Below, in pieces: positions 30,100 to 37,559 of a stretch of 46,881 nucleotides of DNA; position 1 is the first letter of the stretch, and each line of letters starts with the position of its first letter. The translations under genes and the position numbers were made by a program. The notes beneath the pieces were generated by a model. That model had not been told where the DNA came from and did no database searches. It saw only the letters and a list, made by a program, of their open reading frames with translations. The stretch comes from an uncultured bacterium. GTDB lineage: Bacteria > Patescibacteriota > Minisyncoccia > Phycocordibacterales > PALSA-1337. The DNA lies in the NCBI GenBank assembly GCA_903900935.1, contig CAIUOX010000011.1, positions 1 through 46,881 of the forward strand, in the 5' to 3' direction.

Positions 30100-30978
30100 A
30101 TGAAAAAAATCCTATTACTTATTGGTTTTATCACCGTATTTCCTGTGTGTCTTTTCGCCTATACGAGTCCAGGTACACCCAAAGGTTTTGTGAGTGATTT
30201 TGCAAATATTTTATCTACTAGAGATGTTCAGACAATGAATGCTCAGTTGCAAGCACTTCAAAATTCAAGTAGCGCACAAGTTGCAGTTGTGACTATTCAA
30301 GCTCTTGGAAATGAGACTATTGAGACATATGCTACAAAGTTATTTCAAGAATGGAAAATCGGCACAAAAGAAAAAGATAATGGCTTACTTATTCTAGTTT
30401 CTCCAAATGATCGCGTCGCTCGCATTGAAGTTGGATATGGTCTAGAAGGTGCAGTGACCGATATTCAATCTGGAAATATAGTAAATAAGACCATGATACC
30501 AGCTTTCAAGATAGGTGATTATGGTGCTGGAATAAAAGGCGCAGTAGATGCAATCACTCTTCTTATTCAAGGTTCTCCTGAAGCGCAACAGTATTATTCT
30601 ACTCCAATACAAAATAATTCTGGGAAAAATATAAATATTGCTGGAATATTTTTCTTTGTCATTATTATTGTAAATGCTTTGGCCAGAATACTTGGTAGTA
30701 CAAAATCATGGTGGCTCGGAGGTGTGCTTGGTGCTGTCGTCGGTATTATTATTGGTCTTATTTGGGGTTTTGTATTCATTGGCTTTGGATCAATCATAAT
30801 TCTGACTATTATAGGATTAATTTTTGATTATATTGTTTCCAAGCACCCACCAGGTCCTGGTAGTGGTGGGTTCTGGCCTATCTTTTTTGGTGGCGGTAGT
30901 GGTGGATTTGGTGGCGGTGGATTTGGAGGTTTTGGTGGTGGATCTTCTGGTGGTGGTGGATCAAGTGGTCGTTGGTAG
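30100..30978 (+). CDS. TPM domain (YgcG-like) membrane protein with Gly/Ser-rich tail
   Basis: FVSDFANILS, QVAVVTIQALGNETIETYATKLFQEWKIGTKEKDNGLLILVSPNDRVARIEVGYGLEGAVTD; GGGSGGFGGGGFGG tail. Confidence 0.93.
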   Translation: MKKILLLIGFITVFPVCLFAYTSPGTPKGFVSDFANILSTRDVQTMNAQLQALQNSSSAQVAVVTIQALGNETIETYATKLFQEWKIGTKEKDNGLLILVSPNDRVARIEVGYGLEGAVTDIQSGNIVNKTMIPAFKIGDYGAGIKGAVDAITLLIQGSPEAQQYYSTPIQNNSGKNINIAGIFFFVIIIVNALARILGSTKSWWLGGVLGAVVGIIIGLIWGFVFIGFGSIIILTIIGLIFDYIVSKHPPGPGSGGFWPIFFGGGSGGFGGGGFGGFGGGSSGGGGSSGRW

Positions 30979-31013
30979 AATAAATCTTTACTTCCTGTTA
31001 TATTTTATGCGCT

Positions 31014-31103
31014 GGAGGGTTCGCATAGCGGTCTAGTGCGCCACCTTGGAAAGGTGGTATACCCGAAAGGGTATCAAGAGTTCAAATCTCTTACCCTCCG
31101 CCA
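31014..31103 (+). tRNA. tRNA-Ser (anticodon GGA), CCA encoded
   Basis: GGAGGGT/ACCCTCC acceptor, CCACC-TTGGAAA-GGTGG anticodon arm, long variable arm, T-arm GAGTTCAAATCTC. Confidence 0.93.
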
Positions 31104-31146
31104 TTGCTACGCCGAAGCCCGATTATGGCGAAGGTGATTAAAATAT

Positions 31147-31305
31147 ATGTATTATGTATATAGCTTAAAATGTAAAGATGGTTACTATATTGGTTGCATA
31201 GATAAACTAAAAGAAAGAATTTCCAGACATCAGAAATGTAATGTTCCGGCGACAGCAACAAGACTACCTTTGAAGTTAGACTTTTACTTTGTTATTGTTC
31301 TTTGA
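31147..31305 (+). pseudogene. Truncated GIY-YIG nuclease fragment
   Basis: Reads MYYVYSLKCKDGYYIGCIDKLKERISRHQKCNVPATATRLPLKLDFYFVIVL*; stops after ~52 aa. Confidence 0.7.
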
Positions 31306-31318
31306 TAGAGAATCACTG

Positions 31319-31394
31319 TTGACCCAGTAGGTCAATATGCTGATTGAGACGAGCTTTTTGAGCCTTAAATCAGGGCCTAGAAAGCTCGTCTCAA
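31319..31394 (+). promoter_or_regulatory. Two-hairpin leader upstream of the DGR-like gene
   Basis: TTGACC-cagta-GGTCAA (31319-31335) and TTGAGACGAGCTTT ... AAAGCTCGTCTCAA (31344-31394). Confidence 0.55.
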
Positions 31395-31463
31395 ACTAAG
31401 GCAAGACGTTCCGAGCGTTCTCGGTAAATCAAAAAAAAGAGATGATATCGATGAAAAAAAACA

Positions 31464-32243
31464 TTGAATACGTCTGCACTGGTAACCGCAGACAGTCCGA
31501 AAGGACAGAGAGCTACCGAAACGTTCCGCGCCCAATACAACAAGGCTGGACTCGATGATGACAGTGCACAGATCCTGAACGAGCATCCCGGCTTCGCCGT
31601 GTATCTCGCAGAAGGCATCCGTCGCTTCTCAGCGAAAGCGCCCAACTACGGTCTGGCGCAGTCAATCCTCGGCACGGATTTCATTACCGCCGAGGAAGTC
31701 ACCAAGGCTCGCCCGAGCATCGTTTACACCGTCGAACAGATCACGGCACTCGCCGAAAGTCTGCCGTCGGAGGACGTTCTCAAGTGGTGCAAGGACAACG
31801 GTTACGCCGTCATGCCTGCACCTCCCACAGCGATGTCCACGCTCGACGTTCGGGAGATCCAGTCCGCCCACTTCTACTCGAAGACGGGTGGATGGTATGC
31901 CGATCAGAAGTTCGCCCGCGAGGACAAGACGTCCTTCGGCTGGCTCCTGATCAAGAAGACGCATGTTTCGAACTCGACCAGCAAAAACTGGAACGAGCAG
32001 AACAAGCTTCTCTCCGCACTCGAGAAGGTGCCGAACGCTGCCGAGATGAGCTGGTTCATCACGACCTACTTTGAGGTTCGTGGCGTCCAACTCTTCGAAG
32101 GCGTTTATGTTCGGACGTCCAGTCTCGACTCGGACGGTGACCGTGTCGGCGTCGGCGGCTTCGATTCCGACGGGCTCAGCGTCAACGGCTATTGGGACGA
32201 CGACCGCAGCGACGACATCGGGTTGTCGGCTGCCAGGAAGTGA
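31464..32243 (+). CDS. GC-rich cassette protein with DGR-target-like (C-type-lectin-like) C-terminus
   Basis: Open from TTG 31464; ATG 31451 is out of frame by one nt because of an A8 run; C-term VYVRTSSLDSDGDRVGVGGFDSDGLSVNGYWDDDRSDDIGLSAARK. Confidence 0.75.
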   Translation: MNTSALVTADSPKGQRATETFRAQYNKAGLDDDSAQILNEHPGFAVYLAEGIRRFSAKAPNYGLAQSILGTDFITAEEVTKARPSIVYTVEQITALAESLPSEDVLKWCKDNGYAVMPAPPTAMSTLDVREIQSAHFYSKTGGWYADQKFAREDKTSFGWLLIKKTHVSNSTSKNWNEQNKLLSALEKVPNAAEMSWFITTYFEVRGVQLFEGVYVRTSSLDSDGDRVGVGGFDSDGLSVNGYWDDDRSDDIGLSAARK

Positions 32244-32281
32244 TTCTTGATCCCTTGAGGGCTTGTCCCTCTTGAATACTT

Positions 32282-32311
32282 GAGCCTCCGCGATTTTTTT
32301 CGCGGAGGCTC
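32282..32311 (+). terminator. Strong rho-independent terminator of the DGR-like cassette
   Basis: GAGCCTCCGCG-attttttt(t)-CGCGGAGGCTC then TTTCTTTTT. Confidence 0.9.
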
Positions 32312-32364
32312 TTTCTTTTTATATAGAAGTTGTTTTGAGGATAATATTTTATTAAAATATAAGC

Positions 32365-32589
32365 ATGACTAATGAAAAATGCGAAAAATGCCACGGCAGA
32401 GGAAGCTACATGTATGATGAGAATCATGCAAAGCCATGCGAGGTTTGTTGTACTCACTCCCAAGGATGGTGGAAACTGGAAGAACACTACGGTAATGATA
32501 ACGGCAAGTATGCTTGTAAAAATGGTTGCGGAACTGTGGTTGATAAGGATCCTCAGGCGCAGGTAGATACTCTTTCTGTCGCCAACTAG
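32365..32589 (+). CDS. Small Cys-rich (zinc-ribbon/DnaJ-CxxCxGxG-like) protein
   Basis: CEKCHGRG, CEVCC, CKNGCG; TAAAAT+6 nt before ATG. Confidence 0.65.
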   Translation: MTNEKCEKCHGRGSYMYDENHAKPCEVCCTHSQGWWKLEEHYGNDNGKYACKNGCGTVVDKDPQAQVDTLSVAN

Positions 32590-32611
32590 TTTTAATTTAC
32601 ATAATCCAACC

Positions 32612-33022
32612 ATGAAATGGTATTTCGCCTCACGTGTGCGACATCAGCAAAAGATCATCGATGTGGCGAATTTTCTGGATGGGAAAGTGGAAAAGGTTGT
32701 CTCGAATTGGATCAATAAGAAGAGTTTGAAACCTTACGACCAAAATCTGAAGGAAGTCCAGCTGTTAGCGGAGGAAGTGGTTCAATCGATCTTGGATTCA
32801 GACATCTTCGTCCTCATAAGCGATCCGGAAGGGACGGATATGTTTGTTGAACTGGGGATTTGTCTGAACAATGCAGAAGCGAGAATCTACATTGTCGGCA
32901 AGCATTCCAAGCGATCACTCATGCAACTTCATCCCAGGATCAAGCATGTCAGTACTCTAAAAGAAGTATTCGATTCGGAGAATATTGATAGTAAAGATTA
33001 TGATGCGCCGTTGTTTGACTGA
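32612..33022 (+). CDS. Nucleoside 2-deoxyribosyltransferase-like/TIR-like small protein
   Basis: MKWYFASRVRHQQKI, ILDSDIFVLISDPEGTDMFVELGICLNNAEARIYIVG. Confidence 0.65.
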   Translation: MKWYFASRVRHQQKIIDVANFLDGKVEKVVSNWINKKSLKPYDQNLKEVQLLAEEVVQSILDSDIFVLISDPEGTDMFVELGICLNNAEARIYIVGKHSKRSLMQLHPRIKHVSTLKEVFDSENIDSKDYDAPLFD

Positions 33023-33066
33023 TGCAAGTTCAAATTTACATGTTCGGTTATACTTCCACCATTTCT

Positions 33067-33168
33067 TTAGATACCAATCTTGTATCCTGTATTGTATGTC
33101 ACACAATTATTTTTAATGCGATTCAATATCTGTTCCTTAACCTCTGGAGCCACTTTGTATTTTTTCAT
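33067..33168 (-). pseudogene. Truncated transposase (IS3-type OrfA HTH) N-terminus
   Basis: MKKYKVAPEVKEQILNRIKNNCVTYNTGYKIGI*; flanked by a 13-bp inverted repeat ACCAATCTTGTAT (33073-33085)/ATACAAGATTGGT (33192-33204). Confidence 0.55.
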
Positions 33169-33305
33169 GTTTGTATATTAGGTTACTAATTATACAAGAT
33201 TGGTGTTCAAAATTTTGGGGGAGGGCCAATCTAAGCGATATAACATTTCATAATAGTTTCAACATCGTTCTACCCTTTCATCCGACATTTTTAGTCTTAT
33301 TTTGT

Positions 33306-33311
33306 TATAAT
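33306..33311 (+). promoter_or_regulatory. Extended -10 box of the permease gene
   Basis: TGtTATAAT + 8 nt + ATG (33320). Confidence 0.6.
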
Positions 33312-33319
33312 AAATATTT

Positions 33320-34288
33320 ATGAATATATTTCATCCTATTCAACTACTTTCAGATTGGTTAACTTTTTCTGTATTAAAAATTGTTCCAAAATCATTACCA
33401 GCAGAAGCTGTCAATTTTTTTATTTATGACACTATAAAAATATTTATTTTACTTTCTATTATTATATTTTTTGTTTCAATTCTTCGTTCTTATTTACCAA
33501 AAGAAAAAATACGAATAATTTTATCCCATAAAAATAAATATGTAGGAAATATTCTTGCATCCATATTAGGAATAATTACACCATTTTGTTCTTGCTCTGC
33601 AATTCCTCTATTTTTGGGTTTTATCCAAGCAGGAGTTCCTCTTGGTGTGACTTTTTCTTTTTTAGTTGCATCACCAATGATAAATGAGGTTGCTATAGTT
33701 CTACTTTTGGGAATGTTTGGTTGGAAGATCGCATTGATGTATATCATAAGTGGACTTCTCATATCTGTTTTTTCTGGAATAATTATTGGAAAAATGAAAG
33801 TTGAAAACTTGGTAGAATCTTTTGTTTTTGAAGAAAATAAAAATGGAAATATTATTTTTCCAAAAATAACTCAGCAAGAAAGAATTACTTACGCAAAAAA
33901 TTATACTTTAAATATTCTCAAAAAAGTCTGGCTATATATTTTAATTGGTATTGGAGTTGGATCTTGGATACATGGTTATATACCTACAGATTTCATAGCA
34001 CAATATGCTGGTTCTGATAAATGGTATGCAGTTCCATTAGCTGTTCTTATTGGAATACCTCTTTATTCAAATGTAGCTGGTATTATTCCACTTGTATCTG
34101 CTTTAACTGAAAAAGGGGTTGCCATGGGCACAACTCTGGCATTTATGATGTCTGTGACAGCCTTATCTCTTCCAGAATTCATGATTTTAAAAAAGGTAAT
34201 GAAAACTAAGCTTATTCTTATATTCACTAGCATTGTCGGAATCGGTATCATGCTTACTGGATATTTATTTAATTTAATCTTGAATTAA
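33320..34288 (+). CDS. Permease (DUF318/ArsP/YraQ-like)
   Basis: ITPFCSCSAIPLFLGFIQAGVPLGVTFSFLVASPMINEVAIVLLLGMFG. Confidence 0.88.
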   Translation: MNIFHPIQLLSDWLTFSVLKIVPKSLPAEAVNFFIYDTIKIFILLSIIIFFVSILRSYLPKEKIRIILSHKNKYVGNILASILGIITPFCSCSAIPLFLGFIQAGVPLGVTFSFLVASPMINEVAIVLLLGMFGWKIALMYIISGLLISVFSGIIIGKMKVENLVESFVFEENKNGNIIFPKITQQERITYAKNYTLNILKKVWLYILIGIGVGSWIHGYIPTDFIAQYAGSDKWYAVPLAVLIGIPLYSNVAGIIPLVSALTEKGVAMGTTLAFMMSVTALSLPEFMILKKVMKTKLILIFTSIVGIGIMLTGYLFNLILN

Positions 34289-34352
34289 TTTTTACTTTTT
34301 ATTGAAGTAACTGTAGCTTTAATCCATCTTAATTAAAAAATATTATCCACAA

Positions 34353-35282
34353 CTAATCAAATAGATTCACCAAATAGTTATCAATTGTCCTCTGATCCCA
34401 GTCATAGAAATTTTGATTTGCATTGTGAAGATCAGTTGCCAATTTTACACCAACAAATCTCCAATGCCATGGCTCAAAAACATAATACGAATTGTTCTTT
34501 GGATAAGAAAGTATAAAACCGTATTTATAAGCATTTGTAATAAGCCATGTATATGCTGATGTACCATCAAAACCATCAAGCTGACCTCCAAGACCTGTAG
34601 TGATAAAATCCATAGCAGTACCTAGCTGATGTTCAGAATAACCCTGATCAGCCGAGAATGAATTGGCGGTACCTATGCCGTATATGACTTTGTATTGGCT
34701 TTTGAGCGCACTCTGCTCACTAAATGACCTATACCCAGAGAAAACATATATCTTGATACCAGCAACTGTAGCGTCATCAAACATACGCTTCATGTATATC
34801 CATACCGGTGTACTAATCTGAGGATACTTGGTACTACTATATTTGTAATCATCAGGAATCGCAATCAATTCTGCTGGAGCATAATTTTCATTCAAGAAAA
34901 ATATTTTTGAATATTTCTCCAAAAGTTGTGGATCTGTTTTGCTCAACTTTTGTAATGTATTCAATGTTCCAGATAATGTGCCAACTTGTTGTTGATAATT
35001 TCCTAACTTATCTTGAATATCACCAACATTTTTCCGAATATTATTTGTTAAATTATTTTGTGCTTGAGAAATAGTGTCTTTGAGAGACTGTGTCGTAGAG
35101 GCAACGTTGGCCTGAAGCATTGTGACTTGATTAGAAATATCTTGAAGGCGATTGTAGCCATACCAAGCAACATATCCAATAGCAATCGCAAGAATAAGAA
35201 AACCACCAACAGCAAACCAATGAATACGCTCAAGCTTCTTGAGAAATTCATGTACATTTGTTTTTAATATATGCCAATCCAT
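34353..35282 (-). CDS. D-alanyl-D-alanine carboxypeptidase, VanY/M15B type, with N-terminal TM and coiled coil
   Basis: VFSGYRSFSEQSALKSQY, GYSEHQLGTAMDF, WHWRFVG. Confidence 0.9.
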   Translation of the reverse strand: MDWHILKTNVHEFLKKLERIHWFAVGGFLILAIAIGYVAWYGYNRLQDISNQVTMLQANVASTTQSLKDTISQAQNNLTNNIRKNVGDIQDKLGNYQQQVGTLSGTLNTLQKLSKTDPQLLEKYSKIFFLNENYAPAELIAIPDDYKYSSTKYPQISTPVWIYMKRMFDDATVAGIKIYVFSGYRSFSEQSALKSQYKVIYGIGTANSFSADQGYSEHQLGTAMDFITTGLGGQLDGFDGTSAYTWLITNAYKYGFILSYPKNNSYYVFEPWHWRFVGVKLATDLHNANQNFYDWDQRTIDNYLVNLFD

Positions 35283-35292
35283 ATTATGTGAA

Positions 35293-36309
35293 TTATGCAC
35301 AGATATTCACTACTGCCAATTCCAAAGGTAATGTCTCTATCTGTGATCGAGAAATTTGTCCAACTGCTTCAAGTAGAGCAATGAGAATTGTTGGTGTAAT
35401 AGCCTTTTTGCTTGCTTCTGCTTCAATATAATTCATATCATCTTTGGACACGCGCTCTATTAGATATTTCTTGGAGCTTGGAGAATGCTGAAGAAGTAAT
35501 ATAAAACGCATCTTCTCAAGCATTAGAGCAGAAAACACTGTCATAGAAATACCTGCTTTTTCTACTCGAGCAAGAACATCAAGAGATCCGTCTGCATTCT
35601 TGGCTATGACATTTTGAATGAATGTATTGATAAGAATCGCCTTTGGCGCACCAGTAATAACTTCAACTTCACTACGGCTTAGTTTTTTGTCTTTAGAAGA
35701 CGAAATCACCTTCTCAAGCATACCGAGAGCATCGCGGAATGATCCATCACCAAGTAATGCGATCAGATCAGCTCCATCAACATCGAGTGTATACCCTTCT
35801 TTTTTTGCGATAACAGATATATGGGCTCGCACTACTTCACGCGAAGGACGTTTGAATGAAAATGTCTGGCATCGAGAAACGATGGTGTCTGGAACTTTGT
35901 TGAGCTCAGTGGTCGCTAGAATGAAGATTACATGCTTTGGTGGCTCTTCTAGGGTCTTCAGGAGTGCATTCCACGCATCCTTGGATAGCATATGGACCTC
36001 ATCAATGATATAAACTTTGTAAATAGAAGAAAATGGAGATACTGAAACATGCTCACGCAATTCACGAATATCATCAATGCCACGATTGGACGCTGCATCA
36101 ATCTCATATATATCTTCATCTGTGGTACCAAGAGATTTTGCAAGAATACGAGCCACGCTTGTCTTGCCAGTTCCACGGCTTCCAGAAAAAAGATATGCAT
36201 GGGATATACGCTTGAATTTGATGGTTTCTTTGAGAACATCAACGATTGATTCTTGTCCGACGACATCATTCCACGAAGATGGTCGGTATGTGCGGTATAG
36301 TACTGTCAT
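35293..36309 (-). CDS. dnaX: DNA polymerase III gamma/tau-type AAA+ subunit, short and lacking the zinc module
   Basis: YRTYRPSSWNDVVGQE, GSRGTGKTSVARILAKSL, IYEIDAASNRGIDDIRELREHV, IIDEVHMLSKDAWNALLKTLEEPP. Confidence 0.93.
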   Translation of the reverse strand: MTVLYRTYRPSSWNDVVGQESIVDVLKETIKFKRISHAYLFSGSRGTGKTSVARILAKSLGTTDEDIYEIDAASNRGIDDIRELREHVSVSPFSSIYKVYIIDEVHMLSKDAWNALLKTLEEPPKHVIFILATTELNKVPDTIVSRCQTFSFKRPSREVVRAHISVIAKKEGYTLDVDGADLIALLGDGSFRDALGMLEKVISSSKDKKLSRSEVEVITGAPKAILINTFIQNVIAKNADGSLDVLARVEKAGISMTVFSALMLEKMRFILLLQHSPSSKKYLIERVSKDDMNYIEAEASKKAITPTILIALLEAVGQISRSQIETLPLELAVVNICA

Positions 36310-36329
36310 GGATACAGTTTACAAGGTTA

Positions 36330-37373
36330 TTACCCTTTCTTCAAATACATCTTGACTGCAGACGAGACTTCTTTGATATTGTTCATTTTCATAATATGTA
36401 TGCGTAATTCTTTGGCGCTGTCCATTCCTTTACATGCAGGCCAACCTGAAATATATGTTTTGAAATGTTTCTTCATGACATCAAAATTTTTTATATTGCG
36501 AAATGTCTTATCAAAAAGTTTGGCATGTTCAAGAAGGACTTTTAGTCGAAATTCTGGAGTCTTTGATTTGGTAGAATATGCCTTCTTGGAACGAATCTGT
36601 TTCAATCCTTCAAAAAACCATGGCTTACCAAAAACACCCCTACCTATCATTACCCCATCACATCCATATTTCATAGCTTTTTCATTGGCATCTTCAAGAG
36701 AAACAACATCACCATTTCCAATAATAAGAGTCTGTGGACTTATCTTATTACGCAATGCAACTATAAGAGGCATCAGGTCCCAGTGTGCAGGAACATCTGA
36801 CATCTCTTTTCTAGTTCTTAAATGAACCGTCAGTGCAGGAAGTTTCTGCGCAAGTAATAATTCAATCCATACGAGATCAACTTTATTGTATCCAATACGC
36901 GTCTTCACAGAAACAGGAATTGAAATAGCGCCAGTACGCGCGGCTTCAAGTACATTCAAAGCATTCTCTGGATCTTTCATGCTCGCCGCTCCACCACCCT
37001 GCTTCTCAACTGAACGATCAGGGCATCCCATATTGATATCAATACCATCAAAACCAAGCTTGGCTACCAAAGCAGAAGCTTCCTTCATTGCTATAGGATG
37101 ACCAGTGAATAGCTGAGCTATCACAGGACGTTCCTTCTCTGAAAATACAAGATCGTGTAACAGTTTTTTTCTGCCTGGAGAAATAAGTCCATCAGCAGAG
37201 ACAAATTCTGTCCATATAACATCTGGCTTGCCATATATAGTGAATAGCTTGCGAAAAACTGAATCAGTTACATTTGCCATAGGAGCAAGCACAAAAAATG
37301 GCCGTGGAAGAGATTGCCAGAATGTATTTGAGAGATTTTTTACAGCTTTCTTTGTTGATTTTCTGTTTAGCAT
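36330..37373 (-). CDS. dus: tRNA-dihydrouridine synthase
   Basis: LAPMANVTDSVFRKL, GIDINMGCPDRSVEKQGGGAA, HLRTRKEMSDVPAHW, IIGNGDV, GVMIGRGVFGKPW. Confidence 0.93.
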   Translation of the reverse strand: MLNRKSTKKAVKNLSNTFWQSLPRPFFVLAPMANVTDSVFRKLFTIYGKPDVIWTEFVSADGLISPGRKKLLHDLVFSEKERPVIAQLFTGHPIAMKEASALVAKLGFDGIDINMGCPDRSVEKQGGGAASMKDPENALNVLEAARTGAISIPVSVKTRIGYNKVDLVWIELLLAQKLPALTVHLRTRKEMSDVPAHWDLMPLIVALRNKISPQTLIIGNGDVVSLEDANEKAMKYGCDGVMIGRGVFGKPWFFEGLKQIRSKKAYSTKSKTPEFRLKVLLEHAKLFDKTFRNIKNFDVMKKHFKTYISGWPACKGMDSAKELRIHIMKMNNIKEVSSAVKMYLKKG

Positions 37374-37407
37374 GCATATCCGAATGTATCATGAAGTTGA
37401 TGTAAAG

Positions 37408-37534
37408 TAAAAATATACACAACATATATAGTTGAAGCGACTTTCGGAAGGAGTGGAGACGACTGAGAATGAGTTGCTGGCCGAGCACGGCCAGACAGCG
37501 TTCGCTGAAACTATATATGTTGTGTATATTTTTA
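37408..37534. repeat. 26-bp perfect inverted repeat flanking a GC-richer ~75-nt insert
   Basis: TAAAAATATACACAACATATATAGTT (37408-37433) / AACTATATATGTTGTGTATATTTTTA (37509-37534); nested CTGGCC-gagcac-GGCCAG. Confidence 0.92.
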
Positions 37535-37559
37535 TGATCAATCAATTCATGAGGAAATC

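Noticed and set aside
30870-30978. Tandem DNA repeat (GGTGGTGG...)
   Set aside because: Explained by the Gly/Ser-rich C-terminal tail typical of TPM-domain proteins
31451-31560. Low-molecular-weight phosphatase-like start MKKNIEYVCTGNRRQS in the ATG frame of the cassette
   Set aside because: The frame loses any resemblance after a few residues and the long coding frame is offset by one nt; best explained by the A8 tract rather than a real phosphatase
31662-32090. Minus-strand ORF overlapping the GC-rich cassette
   Set aside because: Shadow ORF caused by high GC and few stops; plus-strand frame has coherent protein character and matching terminator
31464-33022. Complete diversity-generating retroelement
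   Set aside because: No ORF with reverse-transcriptase motifs and no adenine-rich template copy of the putative variable region was found in the window
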